Below, piece by piece: positions 11,101 to 16,473 of a DNA stretch of 16,473 nt. The first letter of the stretch is position 1, and every line of letters starts with the position of its first letter. The notes below the pieces were generated by a model. That model saw only the letters and a list, made by a program, of their open reading frames with translations. It had not been told where the DNA came from and made no database searches. Source of the DNA: Cephalothrix simula. Taxonomy: Eukaryota; Nemertea; Palaeonemertea; Archinemertea; Cephalotrichidae. The DNA lies in contig JAXIUW010000009.1 in NCBI GenBank assembly GCA_035591015.1, positions 1-16,473 of the forward strand. The letters are read 5' to 3'. The position numbers were made by a program, and so were the translations under genes.

Positions 11101-14100
11101 TAGTTACATCCTCTTCCGAAGTTGGTATATCATTTTTTACTGGTAATTCAGCTACTCCTCCTTGGCTAAGGGGAGGTATTTCATTGATGATAGTTACATC
11201 CTCTGTAGGGTTTGCTGAAGTTTCAACTGGCATTGCTTGGGTCGCTGTTGGCATAAAAGGTCTACTATGATAGTCATACACAACTGGGGATTCATTGACT
11301 TCAACTTGTGGGTCCAAAGAAACAACTGTAGATGTCATTGGTTCTGGACCTGAATTTTTTATGTCTTTTGGTCTTTTTTTATCTTTTTTGCCAAAGGAAG
11401 GAAATTTGAACCTAAATGAAGGGACCTTAATTTTCTTCTTTTTGTTTTCAACTGTAGGTTCATTTACATCAATTGATTTAGCTGGAACCAAAATAATTTT
11501 TTCGCCATCCTCATCTTCTCTTGGCTTTTCTTCCGTGTGTTTAAAATCGCTATTTTCATTTGCTTTTCGACCTAAGATCCGTTCCATTGGCGTCAAACCA
11601 TCATCTGGTTCTTCATACGGTGGAATAATTGGATATGTTGGAGATACCTCTATCGTTATATCTTGTGTTTCATCAGGAATAGTTGCATTTTGATGTTTTA
11701 TTTCCTCATGTTGCACCTCTATGTCTGCTTCTTGCATTGGCTGAATTTCAACCTCAGGCATAGCCTCAAGATTAGGATTAACTTCTACTTCTAAATGTAC
11801 TTGCGATGGTATTTCACTAGCGGAAGTGCTCACTTGCGGTTCATTATCTAGCAGAGTCTCTATAACAGTGGATTCAGTTTTAGTTTCGAGCTTTGGTACA
11901 TTTTTCTTTCCCTTCTTTTTTCTCTTTTTCTTATTTGGTTCTTTTAGGGCTTCTGGTTTTTCCGTAATTTCAGTGACCTTTGGCTGTACATCAAAAATTA
12001 CTTCAATGTCAGTATTAGGTTCCTTCAGGGCTTCTGGGTCTTCTAAAATTTCAGTAACTTTTGGCTCTACATCAAGAACCACTTCAACGTCAGTATTAGG
12101 AGTGTCTTCAAACTGGTTAAGAAGTGGAAGTTCAATATTAGGAGAAGGTTCTACTTCTTCAGTTGGCTCAGAAAATGCTTGTGGTTCAATCTCAGTTATG
12201 ATAACTTCATCACTTTCTTGAACGACATTGGTTGCTTCTGTTTCTTTATCATATTCTTTTTCTTTCTCTTCAATTACTGGTGGACGGTATTTGAAACTAT
12301 CTCTTGACTTCTTTACTTCAGTTTCATTATGTTCAGTTGAAATTTCAATATTATCTCCCTTGACTTCCATATCTGGTTTATGTTTTTTAGAGAATGATGG
12401 GAGATGAAAAGAAAACCTCTTTTTCTTATTTTTACTCTTCGCTTTTGTTGGCTTATCCTTGACCTCTTTTGTTTCTTCTGGAGAGGCTTCTTCCCCCAAC
12501 TGTTTCATCACTTCTGTCATGATATCTTGCACTACACTTTCTGCAATAGCGTCTACATTATCCTCATCCTGACCCTTCTTAGAGGTTGAAGGTTTTGGTT
12601 CTTCTGTTTTTTCAGCTGGTCTGTTTTTATCCTTTTTACCAAAGGAAGGCATTCTAAAATGAAGCTTTGTACCGATATGAGGAGTAAGAATTTTATCTTG
12701 AACTTTTTCGGTTTCTTTTTTCTCTAATATAGGTTCTGGTGGCGTTTCAATGACAATCTCCAAAACCTCGCCTTTCATTTCGACCACAGGTGGTGCTAAT
12801 TCAATGGCAGGCTGTTGTGATTCATCTTCAAGTGTTGGCTTCCTGCCTAAAATTCTTTCCATAGGGTGCCTTGTAACTTCAGAAATGTCTTCATTCAAAT
12901 CTTCAGGTTTGGATTCAGACTTAACCTCATCATTTACAACAGGGTTTATTTCTAATTCGCGACAAACTTCTGCGACAAGATCAGTAGATGAAGAATGTTG
13001 AGCTGGACTAATTTCAAGAGTTGGAGAAGTGACAGCAATTGTTATATCATTCTCTGTTTTTTCAACTTCTTTTTGTTCTTTCTTTACCTCGTCTCTTCCA
13101 CTCTCTTCTTTAACTGGTTCCGAGGAATCTTTTTTGTCATGTTTACTGAAGGAATGGGAAAGCTTTGGGAACTTTATTTTACTTTTTTTCTTTTTCTTTT
13201 TGGGTTTAGATTCTTTCTTTTCCTCTGAAACGCATGCTGATGGCACTTTGTCGTCATTTTCGTCATCATTGCCATTTTTTTTGTCTGCGTCTACATCTAT
13301 GACCGGTGCCGCTATTTCCGTTATTACTTCTTTTTCTTCTATTCCGTCAGGTGTCAAACTGGTCTCAATCACTGGAGAAATAACTTTCGTGTCTATTTCT
13401 ACTACATTTGTATTTTCCTCCAGCTTTTTCTTGGGTTCATCATTGGTTTCTGATACAGTTTTTGCCACTTCCATTCCGACTATTTCTACAATCGACTGTG
13501 GTGTGTCCTGTATGTCCAAAAGCTCAGAAAGTTTTGGTTTAGTTTCAGGTTCATATTGGAGTTGCATTGGCTGTTCTCGTACATCTTTTTCTGCGGGTTC
13601 CTCTACATTCACTACTATTTCCTCAACTGGGCCAGGGTTTAAAGCCAATTTAGCTGCTTCAGTGTCTTCGATATCACTAATTTGAGGTGTAAGTTCAGTT
13701 ATTATTTCAATTTCAGGCTTTGTTTCTTCCTCCACAAATTTTGAGGGTTCGCCTTGTCGTTCATCAACAGTTTCTTTTCTAGGTTCCGTCTTAGGATTTT
13801 TCTTGCCAAAGCCACCAAAAGAAAACGACTTTTTGACTTTTGGTGCTTTAGCTTTTTTGCCGAAAGTGAAACTAGGAACCCGGAATTTAGTTTTTTTCTC
13901 CTCAGGTTCCTCGGATTCTTCAGAAGGACTTTGTAGTGTAGATTTTTTGACAGGTTCTTGTTTAGTAAGCTTAAGCTCTACTTCAGAATGTTCACACTGA
14001 GGATCAGTTCCTGTTAACACTTCTGCTCTTTCGGCATGCTCTTCTTCATGAGCGGTTGTGCTGATGATTTCCACTGTTTCATTAACAAATTCACGTTCAT

Positions 14101-14623
14101 CGTGTTTAACCTTAGTTTCCTTTTCTTTCTTTTTATCTTTTTTGTTTTTACCTTTGGATTTTTTGCCTTTAAGCCCAAAGGAAGTTCGTAGTTTCCCAAT
14201 ACTGAACCCTTGTTTGCTTTCTTCGTACTCCACTCTTGGGGTTTCTTCAATTTGTAACGGCGTCTTAGAAGGTTCATTTTCATCATGCATGTCAGATTCA
14301 TTACCATTAACTGTGTCCATATTGGGTTCTGTTTTGGCGCCATTTTTTTCCAGGTCAGCTGGTTCTTCTTCTTCCGGTATCGGAGCACATGCTCTATATC
14401 CTTCTGCTTCAGCTGTGTCATTAAAAAACATATCAACCAAATTAGTATTGTCGAGTCCTTGCATTTCAATATCGATTTCTGCCTCGCCTGTTGCCTCGTT
14501 TCCTGATTTTTCATCGTTTGTAACATCTCCATTATGTTTAGTTTCTGCTTCTTTATCCTGTTTTAATTTTTGTTTCAATATAGCCACATCATCGAGATCC
14601 TGTGTTTCAATTGAAATTTCCAT
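5153..14623 (-). CDS. Giant modular acidic scaffold-like protein, 3156 residues, single exon
   Basis: An open frame of 9.47 kb with no break. I start it at the ATG of 14623-14621 (MEISIETQD) because its context AAAATGG has A at -3 and G at +4, it is the first ATG in frame, and an in-frame TGA lies five codons upstream. It stops at TAA (5155-5153). The protein is rich in Glu, Lys, Pro, Val and Ile and very poor in Trp; I see no signal peptide, transmembrane segment or N-terminal glycine for myristoylation. Residues 1-140 are acidic. From about 149 to 2824 there are some 16 basic-aromatic boxes, and from about 1110 to 2580 some 12 YHSRPF boxes, both alternating with E-I-I-x-E-I-P boxes. Residues about 2830-2985 are Pro/Val-rich, and about 2989-3145 form a compact domain. 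The layout recalls AHNAK/periaxin-like scaffolds and MARCKS-type membrane binders, but this is analogy. Function and gene name are unknown. Confidence 0.93.
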   Translation of the reverse strand: MEISIETQDLDDVAILKQKLKQDKEAETKHNGDVTNDEKSGNEATGEAEIDIEMQGLDNTNLVDMFFNDTAEAEGYRACAPIPEEEEPADLEKNGAKTEPNMDTVNGNESDMHDENEPSKTPLQIEETPRVEYEESKQGFSIGKLRTSFGLKGKKSKGKNKKDKKKEKETKVKHDEREFVNETVEIISTTAHEEEHAERAEVLTGTDPQCEHSEVELKLTKQEPVKKSTLQSPSEESEEPEEKKTKFRVPSFTFGKKAKAPKVKKSFSFGGFGKKNPKTEPRKETVDERQGEPSKFVEEETKPEIEIITELTPQISDIEDTEAAKLALNPGPVEEIVVNVEEPAEKDVREQPMQLQYEPETKPKLSELLDIQDTPQSIVEIVGMEVAKTVSETNDEPKKKLEENTNVVEIDTKVISPVIETSLTPDGIEEKEVITEIAAPVIDVDADKKNGNDDENDDKVPSACVSEEKKESKPKKKKKKSKIKFPKLSHSFSKHDKKDSSEPVKEESGRDEVKKEQKEVEKTENDITIAVTSPTLEISPAQHSSSTDLVAEVCRELEINPVVNDEVKSESKPEDLNEDISEVTRHPMERILGRKPTLEDESQQPAIELAPPVVEMKGEVLEIVIETPPEPILEKKETEKVQDKILTPHIGTKLHFRMPSFGKKDKNRPAEKTEEPKPSTSKKGQDEDNVDAIAESVVQDIMTEVMKQLGEEASPEETKEVKDKPTKAKSKNKKKRFSFHLPSFSKKHKPDMEVKGDNIEISTEHNETEVKKSRDSFKYRPPVIEEKEKEYDKETEATNVVQESDEVIITEIEPQAFSEPTEEVEPSPNIELPLLNQFEDTPNTDVEVVLDVEPKVTEILEDPEALKEPNTDIEVIFDVQPKVTEITEKPEALKEPNKKKRKKKGKKNVPKLETKTESTVIETLLDNEPQVSTSASEIPSQVHLEVEVNPNLEAMPEVEIQPMQEADIEVQHEEIKHQNATIPDETQDITIEVSPTYPIIPPYEEPDDGLTPMERILGRKANENSDFKHTEEKPREDEDGEKIILVPAKSIDVNEPTVENKKKKIKVPSFRFKFPSFGKKDKKRPKDIKNSGPEPMTSTVVSLDPQVEVNESPVVYDYHSRPFMPTATQAMPVETSANPTEDVTIINEIPPLSQGGVAELPVKNDIPTSEEDVTIINEIPPLSQGVADLPVKNDIPTSEEGLTIINEIPPLCQGEVPGTFEAELPVKNDIPMNEPSDIVPLTFDVKLPEVKESETTVVIVTENEPISEPETKPNEPLFEDIDPTIDIKTEVEVESEPIVPDLEIENSREIELEKTSLYIPESEEPDDGLTPMERILGRKPGDNEVEVKLLEAKPVDEKIDVVTDVPALFLEPEVDEAKKDKKKFKVPSFRFKLPSFGKRDKERPAKDKSNVEPTSSTLKVLCDEKQPEQTVVYDHHSRPFVVSDEPENKVNITVELVNEMPSLFQDNEKEHEPKGAGIAETSEYSKLPEEDTVYEYHSRPYIVTEKDSKEHKDADEVEIIKEIQPVFQEKPLNTDEINSPSSHKIKVPSFHIKFPSFGKKDKQRPDQDIKKVSPSTSTDNIHKLPTKSEPEYNVVYDYHSHPYIIRDFEPELQVPTKDPTLTQDLEIIREIPALYVNETIEAEPKRAKKSKIKMPSFKGKFPSFGKKDKIKPDVTKPVVSVQPPEFVVQTVSDEVVYDYHSHPFVPTDEEEITVDIDVEKPSPNVEIISEIPALCLDNEQKTEVTEPVPSTSFDLKTPSVEEEKTIYDHHSRPFVSTEPCIQLTGQDESEIIREIPAKCVTMLPSPDITAKEQNNDKKGSKKHRKFHFKLPSFGKRDKKKVEVKRTAKEHPEKHESPEVQLNIPDVEIDVKPHETSVYDVAAAEINVNPQEKLVYDYHSRPFVPSDTSVCQASVKGTIEGIVEDDLPNDIEIVTDIPSKYIREKVEVGTEEFEWNPEANISVDINTSNAGDKKIDITERALENPETPDINIKEEIVAETQLEKPGTPEIKINEDVEIVTTLINKPNLNDDDEKIPMQKIDDEAETPRAFSGKETDDEHVEIVTSVPAIAHESKERDKKKKLKLPSFRIKLPSFGKKDKKKPNYLRQEAEPVPEPSCSGAAQPIPIRIEPEISIVYDHHSRPFIPTEDKAIVNPEYNTLAETAQTVEIPEIEQVAASVEEPNNEISPLEKLSIEVTTDIPAVITPTVEENVEIIKDLPATFFEDEPKSDKKFKKVQSLQSTGDIQIDHTESNVKIQSIEKVRKPKPEIERENTNADALELEAERHPVFEYGRPFIPDPVPAQSSDETMEANDFEVVREIPSKFVEHDEPKKKKKFHFKFPSLSFGKKDKNRSHIHKNKKTEEKDIETNVQEVLKMNPKNEEVAVLYDYSRPFIPETLLKKEEADADISTPQNVEIISEIPAKFTDNVSKVTDIEPKHLEVEKGEGVPKSVPSTVINLQEVAREASSDEGISFDYSHQNTPTKAKVQTQKQENIDEEIIIDLPATHFEPKVEPIKKEKEKKFKFPSFGKKDKKKVDIPQKIDISIAPVPEVKVVVNEPTVRPITSVEEENIIHDYSRPFTLEYNPASEHEHDKIAEVEIPPTSVNLESPEVYIQLPSENSEFIADETPAIEIEQQKNESLPIQVQTEKPLDRVSIEEVIITEIEPPTVMEEREKSPVHKLGQKVSSINNEFPESTEKPSEVYTPAQTEKLKKKPKFSFGKKDKSKPKVETAPEVETKSVINEPEEVFIQEIAICQEPSVPSIEVTPPDAAARTQEDELEEQEVAEKQAAEKAASNATKQKDKKDHSFRMRFKPSFSFGKKKKEKTIDIPAEKKKDIKPIANRKIKIAEPESLDLTPEKHKEDIIETKPTTIDVTETDNIKIEMDSEVVVINEPVQSVSSVVPVQSVSQVVPEEPKEPDVPVPVPEQFSEAKITQKPIHVQPANVPESTPVKAPRPDSTIEITNDPILIKPSTPAKVIQPNFVAEQDANANKTGTLKLYFANQEVSPEHKNAPDTVVLPIDHETYIHVHLTNPQVEESNYVSEKGLRKWMEKHDKEHRVDLKIKRRLTGKGLYVKIKFQDGFLGFASSVYYGDVTLENRDVNHVLHCMIYCEDDLYTIELRAPPEGLKHLMDGYMRTVHVASGAKAQWDAAVQKDDNKL
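5190..5665 (-). other. Unrecognised compact C-terminal domain of the giant protein
   Basis: About residues 2989-3145. Unlike the rest of the protein it is non-repetitive with a mixed, globular composition. It opens with TGTLKLYFANQEV, continues with alternating hydrophobic stretches (YIHVHLTNP, VDLKIKRRL, LYVKIKFQDGFLGFASSVYY, HVLHCMIYCEDDLYTIELRAP) and closes with a likely helix (GLKHLMDGYMRTVHV). It contains two of the few Trp residues in the protein and the only Cys pair spaced C-x-x-x-C. The pattern predicts a beta-rich fold with one or two helices (about 160 residues). I do not recognise the family. As the only folded part, it is the best search probe for homologues. Confidence 0.7.
6360..11200 (-). 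repeat. About 15-20 copies of an E-I-I-x-E-I-P-A-x-F/Y box
   Basis: Examples in order: TIINEIPPLSQG (three tandem copies), DVVTDVPALFLE, ELVNEMPSLFQD, EIIKEIQPVFQE, EIIREIPALYVN, EIISEIPALCLD, EIIREIPAKCVT, EIVTDIPSKYIR, EIVTSVPAIAHE, EIIKDLPATFFE, EVVREIPSKFVE, EIISEIPAKFTD, EIIIDLPATHFE and IITEIEPPTVME. The pattern is two or three beta-branched residues, one variable position, acidic, hydrophobic, Pro, Ala/Ser, one variable position, aromatic. Weaker relatives (EIITELTPQI, VIITEIEPQAF) appear in the N-terminal half. It usually follows the YHSRPF box and precedes the next basic box. An extended beta-strand ligand is a reasonable guess. Confidence 0.8.
8945..9030 (-). repeat. Short in-frame duplication next to a YHSRPF box
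   Basis: The protein reads EIDVKPHETSVYD, then AAAEINVNPQEKLVYDYHSR. The block E-I-x-V-x-P-x-E-x-x-V-Y-D is duplicated about 17-18 residues apart, and the first copy has lost its HSRPF end. It shows how boxes can be gained and eroded. Confidence 0.65.
10932..11204 (-). repeat. Recent in-frame tandem triplication inside the giant CDS
   Basis: Units begin at 10932, 11037 and 11124, each opening with GGTATATCATTTTTTACTGG on the + strand. Unit 1 is 105 bp because it holds an extra GEVPGTFEAE-type insert; unit 2 is 87 bp; unit 3 is about 81 bp. They encode ELPVKNDIPTSEED and TIINEIPPLSQG in alternation. Nucleotide identity between units is high, so the expansion is younger than the other modules. 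All unit lengths are multiples of three. Confidence 0.9.
11937..12098 (-). repeat. In-frame 81-bp tandem duplication inside the giant CDS
   Basis: Units 11937-12017 and 12018-12098 encode related 27-residue pieces sharing V(E/Q)PKVTEI and (D/K)PEALKEPN. The offset is exactly 81 bp and the nucleotide identity is high. This is a second, separate local expansion of an E-I/V-V motif. Confidence 0.88.
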
Positions 14624-14663
14624 TTTTAACAAATGATATCATTTGGTTATTGTAAAGCACCAT
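14607..14663 (-). CDS. Upstream ORF (18 codons) overlapping the start of the giant CDS
   Basis: ATG at 14663-14661, reading MVLYNNQMISFVKNGNFN and ending in TGA at 14609-14607, in another frame than the main ORF. It spans the main start codon (14623). Context: C at -3 and G at +4, so moderate; the main ATG is stronger. If the transcript includes this region, ribosomes starting here would bypass the main start, which is a known way to hold down translation. Whether it is in the mRNA depends on the 5' splice structure. Confidence 0.35.
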   Translation of the reverse strand: MVLYNNQMISFVKNGNFN

Positions 14664-14665
14664 TT

Positions 14666-14892
14666 GCTAAATCCCGATAGGATTGGAAGGAAGATTAGGG
14701 TGTGTGACTCTAATCAAAGGTTGAAGATCCGATTACCTCAGTTTAAGACCCTGAAAATAGAAAGGAAATTATTACTTTTCTTATACTAATGAAATTGACA
14801 ATTTGGCATACTAAAGTCAGAACTGTTAGTGTTAGGCATTGGATTTGACTAAGTTCTTCTTTTCCACTATAAAATCCCGATAGGATAGGAAG
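14666..14892 (-). promoter_or_regulatory. Candidate 5' UTR splice acceptors and a 21-bp direct repeat
   Basis: On the minus strand a good acceptor, TTTCCTTTCTATTTTCAG, ends at 14751, so an exon could begin at 14750 and run into the coding region. A second, weaker acceptor (pyrimidine tract, then GGGATTTAG) ends at 14667. A possible donor (GAG|GTAATC, GT at 14736-14735) would leave a 14-base microexon between the two. AAATCCCGATAGGATTGGAAG (+ strand, 14669-14689) recurs at 14872-14892 with one difference, 203 bases apart; on the minus strand both copies precede an AG. These are pattern calls only. Confidence 0.35.
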
Positions 14893-16473
14893 TAAAACGT
14901 AGTTTCTACCCTTTCTATCACAAAAAGGCATTATGTTTTGATGATATCAAAAGAAAATATTTCAAAATGTTGACTTTTTAGATTATTTTTAATTTTTACA
15001 TAAAGTAATAGTACCATGCACATTAACCAAAAATGAAAATTATAAAGAAGCACCCCAAATGGCATATGTGAAAACTGCTCAAACGGAGAAAAACGCTATT
15101 ACCGAAGCTGAATCTTGACACCTGATCATTATTATGCCACAATGTTTAGACGGTATGCATGATTCTCAAGCATGACTGCATTTTCTTACAATGTTCGATA
15201 AAGCTATAAGCATAAATTTACTAAAAGATTTAATGTAATATGTCGATGTTTCCAAACAGTTTAGCTTGACAGGTATTTAGGTGACACAAAACTTATGAAA
15301 GATATTATATATTAAAAGATAATAATGTTCTTATATTATTGAAAATAATGTTATTCACCATGAATTAGCAGTAAAAAGTATTTCTTCACTCCAAATATTA
15401 ACCTGGCAGCCATTTTATTCCACAAAAAACCTAGTTACAATAAAGGGCGTCTTACTACAACCATTTCATTTTTTGGCAACGATTTCCAAATATGGAAGTT
15501 TGACGTATGCGAAAAATATGAGACGTCACTGAATAATTAATTTAAACCAATCAAATATCAAAGTCGGTCCATGCACGCTTTATGAATGAGTCTAAACATT
15601 GTGATGCTAGGGTGGATTAATTAGTGCATTTAAACAATTTCCTATTCTAAAAACTTTTGGTTAAAGGTATTTCGATTAAAATACCGGTACACGTATTATT
15701 TCGTTTGACGATAATCACTGTGTGTAAGCTATATGGTAGCTAAATAACCAATGCCGGGAAATTTGATTTTCTGCACGTAGCTAACTAGGGATCATTTTCT
15801 TAAACTTTGTTAAATTCTACAGCTTTTTAAAGAGTTTGAAAGTCATTAGTCCATTCTGAAGAACAATTATGTTATAATAAAATTAAAAATTCTGAAATAT
15901 TATACATACATGAAATGATGTAGAAAGTGTTAAGGAAAAATGAAAATAGAAGGAAAAATAATAAATGATGATAGTAAAATGAGAGTGTCAATTTGAAATA
16001 TGGTGCTGGAAAGAATATAAATGGCTTAATATCAAAGAAATTTAATTAAATATGTTTTTAAGTTAAAATACTGGTTTCTTCGTTAATGAATATATCAATT
16101 AAGAAACATATTTACCTTTCGGTTGTTAATCCTGATTTTTACGCTGTTTGAGACACATTAGATATCCACAACACCAATTTTTGTTTAATATTCTACTGTT
16201 TCAACGAAAGACAACAACTATTGATTATTGATCATAGCCAATAATCAGAGCTAAGTGGGAGTAAGAACGTAGTTAAATGGGATAAAAATAATGACGTATA
16301 TTACAACAACGCTAAGCGGGATAACCGAGGGGGGGCACCTAAAATTCTTCCTACACTTTGGATCTCTGATCTCTGGCGAATATTTTCGATCTTATCTTGT
16401 TAAACGTTTTATTTTCATTCAACTATTTCACGCTTACATTTTTAAAGATTGATTGATTATCAATTTTCAAGTT
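14893..16473. other. AT-rich 5' flank, no gene seen
   Basis: No coding frame I can support on either strand. The segment contains the promoter-like cluster described above and, near the right edge, a short repeat: GCTAAGTGGGA (about 16250) and GCTAAGCGGGA (about 16311), the second followed by a run of seven G (about 16329-16336). The remainder is plain AT-rich sequence. Confidence 0.5.
15400..15560 (-). promoter_or_regulatory. Candidate promoter-like site cluster upstream of the giant gene
   Basis: Within 160 bases lie a perfect CArG box CCAAATATGG (15486-15495; consensus CC(A/T)6GG bound by SRF), a CRE-like GACGTCAC (15522-15529) with a TGACGTAT half-site 14 bases before it, CCAAT (15547-15551), and a YY1-like GCCATTTT (15409-15416). 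A possible splice donor GTAAGA (minus strand, 15455-15450) would pair with the acceptor at 14751 to give an intron of about 700 bases. No TATA box was found at a fitting place. The sites are individually common; only their grouping is of interest. Confidence 0.3.

Larger units (their letters stand above)
6890..11285 (-). repeat. About 12 copies of a Y-D-Y/H-H-S-R-P-F-V-P box
   Basis: Copies lie near + coordinates 11250-11285, 10300-10335, 10117-10155, 9812-9850, 9508-9545, 9296-9335, 8914-8950, 8196-8230, 7738-7775, 7445-7480, 7190-7220 and 6890-6925. The first eight keep H-S-(R/H)-P-(F/Y), as in VVYDYHSRPFMP and TVYEYHSRPYIV. The last four lose the His and shorten to FEYGRPFIP, YDYSRPFIP, FDYSHQNTP and HDYSRPFTL. 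The motif is preceded by acidic or hydrophobic linker and usually follows a basic box by 20-45 residues. The mix of aromatic, His, Arg and Pro against a disordered background is typical of a short linear binding motif. I do not recognise the partner. Confidence 0.85.
10604..12873 (-). repeat. Three copies of the P-M-E-R-I-L-G-R-K motif
   Basis: Near residues 584-594 (RHPMERILGRKPTLED), about 1006-1020 and about 1325-1340. The last two share EEPDDGLTPMERILGRK without a change. The surrounding linkers are diverged, so this short motif is held more tightly than its context. The pattern (basic, with amphipathic I-L pair) suggests a small helical docking site. Partner unknown. Confidence 0.85.
6155..14215 (-). 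repeat. About 16 basic-aromatic boxes (K-V-P-S-F-x-F-K-x-P-S-F-G-K-K-D-K type) in the giant protein
   Basis: Approximate residues: 149-171, 243-276, 474-500, 654-669, 730-750, 897-913, 1061-1088, 1377-1404, 1542-1564, 1646-1671, 1820-1840, 2076-2102, 2327-2349, 2512-2532, 2706-2724 and 2801-2824. The best conserved copies read KVPSFRFKLPSFGK(K/R)DK. Copies 1 and 6 are Lys-rich but lack most of the aromatic pattern. Copies 2 (FRVPSFTFGKKAK), 5 (KKKRFSFHLPSFSKKHK) and 13 (KKKKKFHFKFPSLSFGKKDK) look like the MARCKS effector domain: a Lys run, Phe at spaced positions, and Ser between Phe residues. Each box lies in strongly acidic surroundings. Family knowledge: such boxes in MARCKS bind acidic lipids and calmodulin and are phosphorylated by PKC. 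That they do so here is inference. Confidence 0.85.

Noticed and set aside
10932-11204. CRISPR-like array
   Set aside because: The repeats are in-frame protein repeats with no unique spacers, in an animal-like gene.
14624-14632. Start at the TTG of 14632 giving three more residues
   Set aside because: A TTG start is unlikely in an animal nuclear gene, and the ATG three codons on has a strong context.
14743-14931. Minus-strand frame of 62 codons upstream of the giant gene
   Set aside because: It runs across the pyrimidine tract of the candidate acceptor and has no recognisable feature.

Overview
This AT-rich window looks like animal nuclear DNA, most probably from an arthropod (insect-like base composition; this is inferred, not proven). 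Three things point that way: one very large uninterrupted coding exon for a low-complexity, modular protein; candidate polypyrimidine/AG splice acceptors and AATAAA signals; and long non-coding flanks without bacterial-style gene packing.

Layout. Bases 1-310 look like the tail of a gene on the + strand: a short frame ends in TAG at 90-92, followed by an AATAAA at 283-288. Bases 553 to about 1650 hold a diverged tandem duplication of a unit of roughly 545 bp. The first copy follows a good-looking splice acceptor, and the most conserved part is a block of 42 identical bases. Bases 1650-5075 are AT-rich with no gene that I can support; they hold several inverted repeats. Bases 5153-14623 (minus strand) are one intronless CDS of 3156 codons. 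Bases 14624-16473 are its upstream region, with a candidate splice acceptor, an upstream ORF overlapping the start codon, and a small cluster of promoter-like sites near 15.4-15.55 kb.

The window is dominated by the giant protein. It is an acidic, Glu/Pro/Val/Ile-rich chain built from a repeating grammar of three short motifs: (1) a basic-aromatic box of the type K-x-P-S-F-x-x-K-x-P-S-F-G-K-K-D-K, about 16 copies, resembling the MARCKS effector domain and the K-x-P-x-F repeats of AHNAK/periaxin-like scaffolds; (2) a Y-D-Y-H-S-R-P-F-V-P box, about 12 copies; (3) an E-I-I-x-E-I-P-A-L/K-F/Y box, about 15-20 copies. A fourth motif, P-M-E-R-I-L-G-R-K, occurs three times in the N-terminal half. The chain ends in a compact, non-repetitive domain of about 155 residues that I do not recognise. 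I infer a multivalent scaffold that could contact membranes or the cytoskeleton. I cannot name the gene. The repeated-motif architecture plus the unknown C-terminal domain is the best candidate here for an undescribed system.
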